Assembly: GCF_002080045.1 (NCBI RefSeq)
Contig: NZ_MUIN01000009.1
Location: forward strand, 237,098 to 301,097
DNA from: Pseudomonas sp. Bc-h
GTDB taxonomy: Bacteria; Pseudomonadota; Gammaproteobacteria; Pseudomonadales; Pseudomonadaceae
Direction: 5' to 3'
DNA: 64,000 bases
The notes beneath the pieces are model-generated. The model searched no databases. It worked only from the letters and a program-made list of their open reading frames with translations, and was not told the DNA's origin. The first letter of the stretch is position 1. Each line of letters starts with the position of its first letter. The translations under genes were made by a program, and so were the position numbers. This document shows, one piece after another, positions 1-8,503 of this stretch.

Positions 1-284
1 GTCTCGCGATACGGGTTCATGAAGTGTTTGAGGATCACCGTTTCTTCTGGCAATGCCGCAGCCTTTGGATGCAGCTGCGCGCCCTCGCTGCCGGGTACGA
101 AGAATGGCGCATCCGGGGACAGTGTTTCGTGGCGAATGTGGATCACCAGGTCCCCCTTCTCACGGGCTCCAGCGATGATACGGGCCGCGTTGTTCGCTGC
201 AGCTTCGACGCCTGCAAGCAGCCACTTGCCGCCAGGGAAATAGTCGTTCTGGATGTCGACGACGATCAATGCATTGTTGCTCAT
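1..284 (-). CDS. Isochorismatase-family cysteine hydrolase, partial
   Basis: Only the first 94 or so codons lie inside the window; the gene runs off the left edge. The protein begins MSNNALIVVDIQNDYFPGG. The VVDIQNDYF segment is the hallmark first strand of the isochorismatase/nicotinamidase fold and holds the catalytic Asp at about residue 10. The HIRHE segment further on also fits the fold. The catalytic Cys would lie outside the window. The family hydrolyses amides or vinyl ethers, so nicotinamidase-like, isochorismatase-like and other small-amide activities all remain open. The ATG at 284 is preceded by a weak purine-rich stretch. Confidence 0.85.
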   Translation of the reverse strand, partial: MSNNALIVVDIQNDYFPGGKWLLAGVEAAANNAARIIAGAREKGDLVIHIRHETLSPDAPFFVPGSEGAQLHPKAAALPEETVILKHFMNPYRE

Positions 285-454
285 GGGGGTAGCTCTCTGA
301 GTGGGCGCAATTGACGAATCTGCCGACAAGGTCGGGATTGGCGGTGACCTGGATGATCATCGTAATCTTTAGCGCACAGAAGCCACGCCCGGGGCAATGG
401 ATCATTTCAGCCACTGAAATGAAGCCTGAAGAATTGACCAAGAAGGTGGCTGGA

Positions 455-485
455 AACGCAAAAAGGCGCACGTAAGCTGTGCGCC
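455..485 (-). terminator. Rho-independent terminator of the 27-residue protein gene
   Basis: GGCGCAC (465-471) pairs with GTGCGCC (479-485) around a 7-base loop. Read on the minus strand, the stem is followed by TTTTTGCGTTT. It lies about 75 bases beyond the stop codon of the small gene at 561-644, so that gene appears to be transcribed alone. Confidence 0.7.
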
Positions 486-560
486 ACTTTGCTGGATGCA
501 GGGAAGGGATTCGAGCGCCAGCAGCGGATCAGATTTCTTGCTGGCTTGAATCCCTGTGTA

Positions 561-644
561 TCAGCTCGGCGGAATGGTCGCCAGCATGCCGATGGTGATA
601 GTCAGAGCCAGAAATCCCAACAGAAAAATCGTCATCTTGGCCAT
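561..644 (-). CDS. Small hydrophobic protein, 27 residues
   Basis: The ORF encodes 27 residues beginning MAKMTIFLLGFLALT and ending MLATIPPS. One Lys at position 3 is followed by about 20 uninterrupted apolar residues, enough for a single membrane span, then a short Pro-Pro-Ser tail. The start is marked by an exceptionally good Shine-Dalgarno sequence, AGAGGAGG, five bases before the ATG. An intrinsic terminator follows at 485-455 and a structured leader precedes it (677-728). These three signals together argue for a real expressed small membrane protein. I do not recognise a function; a membrane-active peptide, a type I toxin or an accessory subunit are all possible. Confidence 0.6.
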   Translation of the reverse strand: MAKMTIFLLGFLALTITIGMLATIPPS

Positions 645-676
645 GGTGGCCTCCTCTCGACGCCAGGTTGCGGTAC

Positions 677-728
677 AGGCTTGAACACTTCACTCAAGCC
701 TTGCGTCCAGCCGTATCAGGGCGGCTGG
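677..728 (-). promoter_or_regulatory. Two hairpins in the leader of the small-protein gene
   Basis: Upstream of the 27-codon gene, AGGCTTGA (677-684) pairs perfectly with TCAAGCCT (694-701), and CCAGCCG (707-713) pairs with CGGCTGG (722-728). Both would form in the 5' untranslated RNA. Neither has a T-run, so they are more likely to affect stability or translation than termination. Confidence 0.4.
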
Positions 729-822
729 GAATGCCGACGATTGTGTGTCGAGATGCGCTTGCAGTACAGATTCAGCTGACCTATAAAAATACGGATCAGA
801 TGGGTTTATGGGACCCCACGAA

Positions 823-908
823 CCTGTAGCAGCACGGCTTGCCGGCGCTATCGATTTCGACGACGTGACCGCCGGCAAACGGAACGCCGCCCGGCCGGAC
901 TGCTACGG
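823..908. repeat. Dispersed palindromic repeat, copy 1
   Basis: A REP-like intergenic element: CCTGTAGCAGC at the left, an internal GCCGGCG/CCGCCGGC inverted pair, and CCGGACTGCTACGG at the right. Its right half, from ACCGCCGGCAAACGG to GGCCGGACTGC, recurs nearly unchanged at 8504-8589. The left end also resembles 23218-23250 and the 25168-25196 hairpin. Confidence 0.6.
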
Positions 909-923
909 GGATCGTGATGAGGT

Positions 924-1556
924 CTACAACGCAGGACGCTGAAAATTCACCCACTCCTGCACCGCTGGATGCTGCCACTGACGCTGCGCGTAGTTCACCA
1001 GTTCAGCCGGAACCGGGTCGCCATTGAGGATCAGGCGGTTGAGCATCAAGGCCAGGTCGACATCGGCAATTGACCACTCACCGAGTAGATATTCGCGCCC
1101 ATCCGCCAGCAGGGCCTGAGCAGCGTCGATCAGTTTGCGCGCTGCAGCTTGCCCTTCAGTCGACAACGCCGGGTATTGGCGTCCGTAAAACACCACCAGC
1201 GTCGAGCGCTCTTCGCGGATTGGCATCAGGTCACTGCGCAACCAGGCCTGGACCTGCCGCGCGCGAGCACGCTGTTGCAAATCCCGAGGGTAAATCGGCG
1301 TCTCTGGAAAGGCGTCCTCCAGATACTCGGTGATCGCCGAAGACTCGGACAGGGAAAAGTCGCCATGCACCAGCGTTGGCACACGCTGGGTCAGCGACAG
1401 GTCGGCGTAGTCTTTCGCCTGATGCGCTTGGGAATGGAGATCGACCTGAATCAGCTCGAAATCAATGCCCTTCTCTCGCAGCGCCACAAACACCGACATC
1501 GCATAAGGGCTGGTGAATCGGGCATCGACATACAGGCGCAAGGGGGCAGCATTCAC
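924..1556 (-). CDS. yfcF: Glutathione S-transferase, YfcF type
   Basis: 210 residues, close to the 214 of E. coli YfcF. The N-terminal thioredoxin-like domain runs to about residue 80 and has the TQRVPTL cis-Pro loop and SESSAITEYLED glutathione-binding segment. The helical C-terminal domain carries QAWLRSDLMPIREER and a GEWSIADVDLALM block, both diagnostic of YfcF. The family has glutathione transferase or peroxidase activity in the cytoplasm. The start is a GTG with GGAG eight bases upstream; the nearby ATG at 1552 is out of frame. It stands alone, with a repeat element beyond its 3' end. Confidence 0.85.
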   Translation of the reverse strand: MNAAPLRLYVDARFTSPYAMSVFVALREKGIDFELIQVDLHSQAHQAKDYADLSLTQRVPTLVHGDFSLSESSAITEYLEDAFPETPIYPRDLQQRARARQVQAWLRSDLMPIREERSTLVVFYGRQYPALSTEGQAAARKLIDAAQALLADGREYLLGEWSIADVDLALMLNRLILNGDPVPAELVNYAQRQWQHPAVQEWVNFQRPAL

Positions 1557-1674
1557 GGGGCGATCTCCATATTCGTATCAGTGGGAATGCCACGCTACGA
1601 GAATGCCCCGCGTAAGGGAAATTCAGGTTTTTTATGGGCCTATTCCCGCGCGGAATGCGGCTATCTGATGGGCA

Positions 1675-2574
1675 TCAACCGAGGATTTCGCGCAGGCGCG
1701 GCGCGGCGAAATCAAGGAAGCGGCGCATCTTCAGGGGCATGTGGCCCCTGGAGGCATGCAGCAGATGAATCGGCGATGGCTCAAGCTCGAAGTCTTCCAG
1801 CACCAACTGCAATAAACCCGCTTCGAGGGCGTCGCTCACCTGATAGCGCATCAGGCTTACCGCGCCCACTCCACGCACGGCGGCCTGCATGGCGGCTTCC
1901 GCTGTCGACACGGCCAGGCGCGGAAGGATGGGGATTTCGATTTCACCCCGACCATCGGGAGAGAGAAAACGCCAGCCCGGTGACAAGACCGGCATCACCA
2001 CGCGCACGAAGGGGAAGCGCCGCAAATCGTCAGGCACCTGGGGCACTCCATGTTCAGCCAGCAATTGCGGACTGGCACAGACCACGTTGCGCATGCTGCC
2101 GACGCGGGTGGCGATCATGTTGCTGTCGGGCAGGACGCCGATGCGCACGGCCATGTCGACGTGCTCCTCGACCAGTTGCAGGTTGTGATCCGCCAGCAGT
2201 AAACGAACGTTGATTTCGGGGTACAGCGCGAGAAAGTCCGTCACCACCGGCAGCACATGCAGACGCCCGAAAAATACTGGCGCAGTGATCACCAGCTCGC
2301 CTTTGGGCATCTGAAACTCACCAGCGGCCTCGCGCTCGGCATCGTCCACCTGTTCGAGAATGCGCCGCGCGGCTGCGACGTAGGCCACGCCCGCGTCGGT
2401 CAGGGTCAGTTTGCGCGTGCCACGGATGAGCAAACGCGTGCCCAGCCGCGATTCAAGGTCAGTGATCTTGCGGCTCAGTGTCGGCAGCGGCACGTTCAGC
2501 GCACGGCCTGCGGCCGAAAGACTGCCGTTCTCTATAGCGGCCACCAGCATTTCCATTGATTCGAAGCGATCCAT
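1675..2574 (-). CDS. LysR-family transcriptional regulator
   Basis: 299 residues from the ATG at 2574; a TTG directly before it could add one residue. The N-terminal winged helix-turn-helix (residues 1-60) contains SLSAAGRALNVPLPTLSRK, and the rest is a periplasmic-binding-like effector domain. The sequence resembles the CrgA-like LysR branch that often controls a divergent oxidoreductase or hydrolase. It is divergent from the exported alpha/beta-hydrolase at 2722, and a perfect inverted repeat (2591-2607) lies 17 bases upstream of its start. I infer that it controls that hydrolase and itself. Confidence 0.88.
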   Translation of the reverse strand: MDRFESMEMLVAAIENGSLSAAGRALNVPLPTLSRKITDLESRLGTRLLIRGTRKLTLTDAGVAYVAAARRILEQVDDAEREAAGEFQMPKGELVITAPVFFGRLHVLPVVTDFLALYPEINVRLLLADHNLQLVEEHVDMAVRIGVLPDSNMIATRVGSMRNVVCASPQLLAEHGVPQVPDDLRRFPFVRVVMPVLSPGWRFLSPDGRGEIEIPILPRLAVSTAEAAMQAAVRGVGAVSLMRYQVSDALEAGLLQLVLEDFELEPSPIHLLHASRGHMPLKMRRFLDFAAPRLREILG

Positions 2575-2590
2575 CAAGCCTTCCGGATTT

Positions 2591-2607
2591 CGGTAAGTTG
2601 GTTACCG
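2591..2607. promoter_or_regulatory. Candidate LysR operator
   Basis: CGGTAA-GTTGG-TTACCG is a perfect 6-5-6 inverted repeat, and it contains a T-N11-A arrangement typical of LysR sites. It sits between the divergent LysR gene and the hydrolase gene, close to the regulator's own start. Confidence 0.45.
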
Positions 2608-2721
2608 ATATTAGGGGATTCTGCAAATTATTGGATACCTGCAGTATTGCTCTCAACGAGCCACTACCGGCTTGAACCCGTGACAGGCGATAGCCCACTA
2701 CTTTCTTGCAGGAGCACTTCC

Positions 2722-3693
2722 ATGTCTTTGAACCGCTTACTGGCCACCACCGCGCTGACCGCCACTCTGGCCGCCGCCCTGTTCGGCGCCACCGCACAGG
2801 CCGCATCCGCGCCAGCCGCTGAACCTGTGGTCAGCCACCACTACGTTCAGGTGCAGGGCGTGAAGATCTTCTACCGCGAAGCCGGTGATCCATCGAAGCC
2901 GACTGTGCTGCTGATGCACGGTTTTCCGACCTCGTCGTTCATGTACCGCGAGCTGATCCCGAAGCTTGCGGACCGTTATCACGTGGTCGCTCCTGACATG
3001 CCAGGCTTCGGCTTCTCCGACAGTCCGGATCGCTCGCAATACGCTTACACCTTCGACAATCTGGCGAAGACCATGGACGGCTTCACCGAAGCCCTTTCAC
3101 TCAAGCGTTATGCCATCGAAGTCTTCGACTACGGCGCGCCGGTAGGCTGGCGCATGGCGGCGGCGCACCCCGAGCGCATCACCGCGATCATCAGCCAGAA
3201 CGGCAACGCCTACGAAGAAGGTCTGAGCAGCGGCTGGAACCCGATTCAGCGCTACTGGAAAGAACCGACTCAGGCCAACCGCGATGCCTTGCGTGAAATG
3301 CTGACGCCAGCCTCGATCAAGTGGCAGTACACCGACGGTGTCAAGGACCCGAACAGCGTGGCGCCTGAGGCGTACACACTGGACGCAGGCTTCGTGGCGC
3401 GGCCGGGCAACGACGAGATTCAACTGGACCTGTTCCGCGACTACGCCAACAACGTGAAACGCTACCCGCAATTCCAGGCGTATTTCCGTAAGCACCAGCC
3501 GCCGATGCTCGCGGTCTGGGGGCAGAACGATCCGTTCTTCCTGCCAGCGGGTGCGAAGGCTTTCAAACGCGACATCGCCAACGCCCAGGTGTACTTCTAC
3601 GACACCGGTCACTTCGCGCTGGAAACCAATGTCCAGCAGATCGGCGATCAGATCCACCGCTTCCTCGACGCCAATATCGCCAACGCAAAATGA
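2722..3693 (+). CDS. Exported alpha/beta-hydrolase, epoxide hydrolase/dehalogenase type
   Basis: 323 residues from the ATG at 2722, which follows AGGAG by seven bases. Residues 1 to about 28 form a signal peptide ending TAQAASA. The fold is clear: oxyanion HGFP at 66-69, nucleophile elbow VFDYGAPVG with Asp136 in place of the usual Ser, a WGQNDPFF acid loop and a GHFALE His motif. An Asp nucleophile is the signature of haloalkane dehalogenases and epoxide hydrolases, which form an ester intermediate. Periplasmic location is inferred. The divergent LysR gene probably regulates it. The substrate is not identifiable. Confidence 0.85.
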   Translation: MSLNRLLATTALTATLAAALFGATAQAASAPAAEPVVSHHYVQVQGVKIFYREAGDPSKPTVLLMHGFPTSSFMYRELIPKLADRYHVVAPDMPGFGFSDSPDRSQYAYTFDNLAKTMDGFTEALSLKRYAIEVFDYGAPVGWRMAAAHPERITAIISQNGNAYEEGLSSGWNPIQRYWKEPTQANRDALREMLTPASIKWQYTDGVKDPNSVAPEAYTLDAGFVARPGNDEIQLDLFRDYANNVKRYPQFQAYFRKHQPPMLAVWGQNDPFFLPAGAKAFKRDIANAQVYFYDTGHFALETNVQQIGDQIHRFLDANIANAK

Positions 3694-3719
3694 CCTCGCG
3701 ACACCCTTGAACCACGCAC

Positions 3720-3752
3720 AAAAAACGCCTCCCGAGGGAGGCGCTTTTTATT
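3720..3752. terminator. Bidirectional terminator between hydrolase and katG
   Basis: CGCCTCCC (3726-3733) pairs with GGGAGGCG (3736-3743), flanked by A-runs on the left and T-runs on the right. It can therefore stop both the hydrolase transcript and the convergent katG transcript. Confidence 0.8.
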
Positions 3753-3767
3753 GGCTACAAAGGCTGA

Positions 3768-6032
3768 TCAGCGCAGATCGAAACGGTCCAGATCCATCAC
3801 CTTGGCCCAGGCGGCGACGAAATCACCGACGAACTTCTCATGGGCATCCGCGCTGCCATAGACCTCGGTCAAGGCCCGAAGCTGCGCGTGGGAGCCAAAC
3901 ACCAGATCGACGCGAGTGCCGGTCCACTTGACCTCACCGGTCTTGCGGTCCTTGGCTTCGAAGGTGTCATTGGCGCCCGAGGTGGGTTTCCATTCCACGC
4001 TCATGTCCAGCAGGTTCTTGAAGAAGTCGTTGGTCAGCACGCCCGAACGGGTGGTGAACACGCCATGTTTGCTCTCCCCGACATTGGCCCCCAGGACGCG
4101 AAGCCCGCCCAGCAGCACGGTCATTTCCGGTGCAGACAGGGTCAGGAGTTGCGCCTTGTCCACCAGCAGCTTCTCGGCCGACACTGTGTACTGGCCTTTG
4201 AGGTAGTTGCGGAAACCATCGGCGATCGGCTCAAGGAAGCCGAAGGACTCAACGTCGGTCTGCGCCTGCGAAGCGTCCACACGGCCCGGCGAGAAGGGAA
4301 CACTGACCGTCTGACCGGCATCCCTCGCGGCTTTTTCCACCCCGGCGTTCCCGGCGAGAACGATCAGGTCGGCCAACGAGATTTTCTTGCCGCTCGACCC
4401 ACCGTTGAACTCGCCTTGAATGCGCTCGAGCACTTGCAGCACCTTGGCCAGTTGTTCGGGCTGATTGGCCGCCCAGTCCTTCTGTGGTGCCAGACGCAGA
4501 CGCCCGCCGTTGGCCCCGCCGCGCTTGTCAGAGCCGCGGAAGGTCGACGCCGCAGCCCAGGCAGTGGAAACCAGCTGCGCAACGCTCAGGCCGGATTCGA
4601 GGATCTTGCCTTTCAGCGCCGTGGCGTCGTCCGGACCCATCGCCGGGCCACTCGCTGCTGGCAGCGGATCTTGCCAGAGGAGTTCTTCGGTCGGTGTTTC
4701 CGGGCCGAGGTAACGGGCCAATGGCCCCATGTCGCGGTGGGTCAGCTTGAACCAGGCGCGGGAGAAGGCGTCGGCCAGTTGATCGGGGTTTTGCAGGAAG
4801 CGCCGAGAGATCGGCTCGTAGATCGGGTCGAAACGCAGGGCCAGGTCCGAGGTCAGCATGCGCGGTTCCTGACGCTTGTTCGGGTCATGAGCGTGGGGGA
4901 TCTTGCCAGCGCCTGCTCCGCCTTTGGGCTTCCACTGATTGGCGCCCGCCGGGCTCTTGTCCAGCTCCCACTCGAAACCGAACAGGTTCTCGAAGTATTC
5001 GTTGCTCCACCTTGTTGGCGTCGAGGTCCAGGTCACTTCCAGGCCGCTGGTGATGGTGTCACCACCCTTGCCGGTGCCGAAGCTGTTGCGCCAGCCCAGC
5101 CCCTGCTCTTCCAGACCTGCGGCTTCGGGCTCAGCGCCTACGTTGTCGGCCGGGCCTGCGCCGTGGGTCTTGCCGAAGGCGTGACCACCGGCGATCAATG
5201 CCACGGTCTCTTCATCGTTCATCGCCATGCGGCCGAAGGTTTCGCGGATGTCTATGGCCGACTTGACCGGATCGGGATTGCCGTCCGGGCCTTCTGGGTT
5301 GACGTAAATCAGCCCCATCTGCACGGCTGCGAGGGGGTTTTCCAGATTGCGGTCGCCGTCGGTTCGGCTGTGTTCTTCCCCGTGCTTGGCCGGTTCTGCG
5401 ACCAGATCGCCCTGGCCTGGCTGTTCCATTTCCTTGTGTGCGCCGTAACGTTCTTCGCCACCGAGCCAGGTGGTTTCCGAACCCCAGTACACATCTTCAT
5501 CGGGCTCCCAGACATCCGGGCGGCCACCGGAAAAACCGAAGGTCTTGAAGCCCATGGATTCCAGCGCGACGTTGCCGGTGAGCACGATCAGGTCGGCCCA
5601 GGAAATCTTGCGGCCGTATTTCTGTTTGACGGGCCAGATCAGCCGGCGCGCCTTGTCCAGGCTGACGTTGTCCGGCCAGCTGTTGAGCGGCGCAAAACGT
5701 TGCTGACCGGAGCCGGCCCCGCCCCGGCCGTCAGCGGTGCGGTAGGTCCCGGCACTGTGCCAGGCCATGCGCACGAACAGCGGGCCGTAGTGACCGAAGT
5801 CGGCTGGCCACCACTCCTGGGACTGGGTCATGAGCGCTTCCAGATCCTTCTTGACCGCCGCGAAGTCCAGGCTCTTGAACTCCTTGGCGTAGTCGAAGGC
5901 CTCGCCCATCGGGTCGGACAGGGAAGAATGCTGGTGGAGGATTTTCAGGTTCAGTTGGTTCGGCCACCAGTCGCGGTTGGTGGTGCCACCGCCGGCTGCG
6001 TGGTTGAAGGGGCATTTCGATTCATTTGCCAT
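3768..6032 (-). CDS. katG: Catalase-peroxidase KatG
   Basis: 754 residues in two tandem peroxidase-like domains; only the N-terminal one binds haem. Distal residues Arg88, Trp91 and His92 are in RMAWHSAGTYR. The Trp91-Tyr243-Met269 cross-link needed for catalase activity can be placed with the same spacing as in E. coli KatG, and the proximal haem ligand is His284 in AGGHAFGKTHGAG. The enzyme removes hydrogen peroxide in the cytoplasm. It is monocistronic, with a 299-base divergent gap to the GNAT gene. I could not see a convincing OxyR site there. Residues 190-235 include an insertion relative to the E. coli enzyme. Confidence 0.97.
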   Translation of the reverse strand: MANESKCPFNHAAGGGTTNRDWWPNQLNLKILHQHSSLSDPMGEAFDYAKEFKSLDFAAVKKDLEALMTQSQEWWPADFGHYGPLFVRMAWHSAGTYRTADGRGGAGSGQQRFAPLNSWPDNVSLDKARRLIWPVKQKYGRKISWADLIVLTGNVALESMGFKTFGFSGGRPDVWEPDEDVYWGSETTWLGGEERYGAHKEMEQPGQGDLVAEPAKHGEEHSRTDGDRNLENPLAAVQMGLIYVNPEGPDGNPDPVKSAIDIRETFGRMAMNDEETVALIAGGHAFGKTHGAGPADNVGAEPEAAGLEEQGLGWRNSFGTGKGGDTITSGLEVTWTSTPTRWSNEYFENLFGFEWELDKSPAGANQWKPKGGAGAGKIPHAHDPNKRQEPRMLTSDLALRFDPIYEPISRRFLQNPDQLADAFSRAWFKLTHRDMGPLARYLGPETPTEELLWQDPLPAASGPAMGPDDATALKGKILESGLSVAQLVSTAWAAASTFRGSDKRGGANGGRLRLAPQKDWAANQPEQLAKVLQVLERIQGEFNGGSSGKKISLADLIVLAGNAGVEKAARDAGQTVSVPFSPGRVDASQAQTDVESFGFLEPIADGFRNYLKGQYTVSAEKLLVDKAQLLTLSAPEMTVLLGGLRVLGANVGESKHGVFTTRSGVLTNDFFKNLLDMSVEWKPTSGANDTFEAKDRKTGEVKWTGTRVDLVFGSHAQLRALTEVYGSADAHEKFVGDFVAAWAKVMDLDRFDLR

Positions 6033-6331
6033 GTCTGGATCTACCTTTGGTCGTATCCATCGGCCATCCCGCCCATCGGGGCTAAAGACTGCGATGAGTG
6101 AACTTCAGTAGCACAAGGTGCTTATTCTTATCGCCTGATCAGGTGTTGACTGGACGGCCTCGGCCGACGCTAGATCAAGGGTAGCCGTGTTCCGCCAGAG
6201 TACTAATAGTCAAAACATTCTGTAGCGATAGAGCGAGACTTTCAGACCGTGTTCGCGCTGACATGCCGCTGTCACATCATCGCCCCGGCGCTCTGCTACC
6301 CTGCCCCGTCCGACTTTCGACAGGCCCTCCC

Positions 6332-6766
6332 ATGATCAACATTCGAGTGATGACGATGGACGACTATGACGCCGTCATCGAGCTGATGCGCAACACCCCC
6401 GGCATCTCTCTGCGCGATGCCGACTCCCGCGAAGCCACCGCTCGCTACCTGCAACGCAACCCCGGCATGAGCTTCGTCGCTGAAAGCGAGACCGGCCTCT
6501 GTGGCTGCGTGATGTGCGGACATGACGGACGCCGCGGGTATTTGCAACACGTGCTGGTGCTGCCCGAGTTGCGGCGCCAGGGCATCGCCCGATCGCTGGT
6601 GCAACGCTGCCTGTCGAGCCTCGAGGCGCTGGGGATCGGCAAATGCCATCTCGACGTACTCAAGACCAACGACGCCGCCGCCCGCCACTGGAAAAACCAG
6701 GGCTGGCAACTGCGCCAGGACATCGACCGCTATTCGTTCACCCGCCCAGGCAACGAGAACGCCTGA
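6332..6766 (+). CDS. GNAT-family N-acetyltransferase
   Basis: 144 residues from the ATG at 6332. The acetyl-CoA binding motif A is visible as LPELRRQGIARSLVQRC (R/Q-x-x-G-x-A) after the VLV strand. The C-terminal NDAAARHWKNQGW segment is the usual motif B. The N-terminal part resembles YpeA-like small acetyltransferases. It transfers an acetyl group to an unidentified amine. Upstream in-frame codons from 6263 have no supporting ribosome site. It ends five bases before the stop of the convergent LysR gene, leaving no room for an intervening terminator. Confidence 0.85.
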   Translation: MINIRVMTMDDYDAVIELMRNTPGISLRDADSREATARYLQRNPGMSFVAESETGLCGCVMCGHDGRRGYLQHVLVLPELRRQGIARSLVQRCLSSLEALGIGKCHLDVLKTNDAAARHWKNQGWQLRQDIDRYSFTRPGNENA

Positions 6767-6771
6767 GCCCC

Positions 6772-7680
6772 TCAGGCGTCTGCCGACAACTGCGCTGCCG
6801 TTTCCGCCAGCACCTGACGAAGCCACTGGTGCGCCGGATCGTTGCGATAACGAACGTGCCAGGCGATGTCCACCGGAAACGTGCCCAGATCCACCGGGGG
6901 CTCCAGCACCTTCAGCCGCGGGTCCTTGGCGATCTGGTTGCAGATCAGCCGGGGCAGCGTGGCGCAGTAGTCGGTCATCGCGATGATTTCCGGGACGGCC
7001 AGAAAGTGTGTCACCGAGATCGCCAGTTCCCGTCGCAGCCCTTGGCGCTCCAGCGCCTGAAACAGCCCGACGCGCATTCTCCCGGGTGGCCTTACGTTGA
7101 CGTGCCTCAGTTGCTCGTATTGCTCGCGCGACAGGCTGTCACCGACGTCGGGATGCTCGGCCCGCACCACGCAGGCCAGACCGTCGTCCATCAAGTGCTG
7201 AACGATCAGGTTGTCGGGCGGATCGACAATGCGGCCCAGCACCATGTCGGTCGAGCCCGAGATCACGCCTGTTTCGGTCAAGTCAGTGCCAAACGGCGCC
7301 AGTGCTACCTTTACCCCCGGCGCCATCTGGCGAAGCCGGGCGATCACCCTCGGCATGAGGACGATTTCGACGTAGCTGTTGGGCGCAATGCTGAACTGGC
7401 GCGTAGAGATCGCCGGATCGAAATGCTGTCGGCCGAGAATGACCTCATCGAGGCGGGCCAGCGTCTCGGCGATCACTGGGGCGATCTCTTCGGCGAACTG
7501 AGTGGGCTTGATGCCGTAGCGCTCACGAATGAACAGCGGGTCGCGCAGGGTATCGCGCAGCCGGTTCAGCGCATTCGACAGCGCAGGCTGGGTGATGCCG
7601 AGTCGCGCGGCCGCCCGGGTCACGCTGCGTTCTTCCATGAGTGCGGTAAAAACCGGGAGCAGATTGAGGTCGTAGCGCAT
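6772..7680 (-). CDS. LysR-family transcriptional regulator, NodD-like branch
   Basis: 302 residues. It begins MRYDLNLLPVFTALMEERS, the signature of the NodD/LeuO-like branch, with the recognition helix in ITQPALSNALNRLR. The effector-binding domain covers about residues 90-295. It is divergent from the DJ-1/PfpI gene at 7816; the gap holds a perfect palindrome at 7701-7716 and a second ATATCTG half-site near 7731. It probably controls that gene. Confidence 0.88.
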   Translation of the reverse strand: MRYDLNLLPVFTALMEERSVTRAAARLGITQPALSNALNRLRDTLRDPLFIRERYGIKPTQFAEEIAPVIAETLARLDEVILGRQHFDPAISTRQFSIAPNSYVEIVLMPRVIARLRQMAPGVKVALAPFGTDLTETGVISGSTDMVLGRIVDPPDNLIVQHLMDDGLACVVRAEHPDVGDSLSREQYEQLRHVNVRPPGRMRVGLFQALERQGLRRELAISVTHFLAVPEIIAMTDYCATLPRLICNQIAKDPRLKVLEPPVDLGTFPVDIAWHVRYRNDPAHQWLRQVLAETAAQLSADA

Positions 7681-7700
7681 GTCTTATAACGCTCTGTGAA

Positions 7701-7716
7701 TATCTGAAATCAGATA
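7701..7716. promoter_or_regulatory. Candidate LysR operator upstream of the DJ-1/PfpI gene
   Basis: TATCTGAAATCAGATA is a perfect 7-2-7 palindrome. A further ATATCTG half-site follows about 20 bases downstream, giving the two-site layout common for LysR-type activators. Confidence 0.5.
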
Positions 7717-7815
7717 AGTAAATTTCTCGAATATCTGCGAGTGGCGCAAAGTTAGCTCATCCAACGGGATTCACCAAATCGCCACACTAAACGCACCCAC
7801 TGAGAGGCATTCGTC

Positions 7816-8484
7816 ATGAGCATCAAACACGTACTGTTCGTTCTGACCAACACTGCACACATCGGCCCTAACCAGCGCAGCACCGGCTATTTCTTCCCTG
7901 AAGTCGCCCACCCGTATGAAGTGTTCGCAGAAGCGGGCGTCGCGGTGGAATATGCCTCGCTGCTGGGCGGCACCCCGCCGGAAGACGGCTACGACGAAAC
8001 CGATCCGGCGCAACTGGCCTTCCGCAACAGCTCCGCGATCCGCCGCATGTCCCGCAGCCGCAAGCTGTCGGAAGTCGATGTGCTGGACTACGACGCGGTT
8101 TTCTTTCCAGGGGGGCTGGGCCCGATGGTCGACATCGCCAACAACCCGCAAATCCAGCGTGTCGTGGAACGCGCCTGGAACGGCGGCAAGATCGTCGCTG
8201 CGGTGTGCCACGGCCCTGCCGCGCTGCTGGGTGCGAAGCTGGAGGACGGCACGCCGCTGGTCCAGGGTCGCAAGCTGACCGGGTTCTCGAATGACGAAGA
8301 ATTGGGCTACGCCCAGGACGACGTGCCCTTCCTGCTGGAAACCGCTTTGCGTGCTGAAGGCGCTGAATACTCCTCAGCCGACGTGTGGCAGGAAAAGGTA
8401 GTGGTCGACGGTCGCCTGATGACCGGCCAGAATCCGGCGTCCGGTGGCGCACTGGCGAAAGTGATCGTCGAGGCGCTGCGCTGA
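7816..8484 (+). CDS. DJ-1/PfpI-family protein, class I glutamine amidotransferase-like
   Basis: 222 residues. The nucleophile elbow AAVCHGPAAL places Cys131-His132, and Glu29 in FFPEVAHPYEVF is the third conserved residue. This is the Hsp31/YDR533C-like subgroup, whose members act as glyoxalase III, deglycase-like or chaperone proteins against reactive carbonyl stress. There is no signal peptide, so it is cytoplasmic. The divergent LysR gene and palindrome suggest inducible expression. The precise activity is not decidable from sequence. Confidence 0.88.
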   Translation: MSIKHVLFVLTNTAHIGPNQRSTGYFFPEVAHPYEVFAEAGVAVEYASLLGGTPPEDGYDETDPAQLAFRNSSAIRRMSRSRKLSEVDVLDYDAVFFPGGLGPMVDIANNPQIQRVVERAWNGGKIVAAVCHGPAALLGAKLEDGTPLVQGRKLTGFSNDEELGYAQDDVPFLLETALRAEGAEYSSADVWQEKVVVDGRLMTGQNPASGGALAKVIVEALR

Positions 8485-8503
8485 GATCCACCAGACAGAT
8501 TGA

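Noticed and set aside
1149..2213. A 354-codon open frame across the GST and LysR genes
   Set aside because: It is antisense to two well-supported genes and has no coherent fold.
3840..6101. A 753-codon open frame opposite katG
   Set aside because: It mirrors katG on the other strand, as expected in GC-rich genes, and has no recognisable domain.
6033..6331. OxyR site upstream of katG
   Set aside because: GATAAGAATA resembles one half-site, but the remaining ATAG/CTAT elements do not line up.
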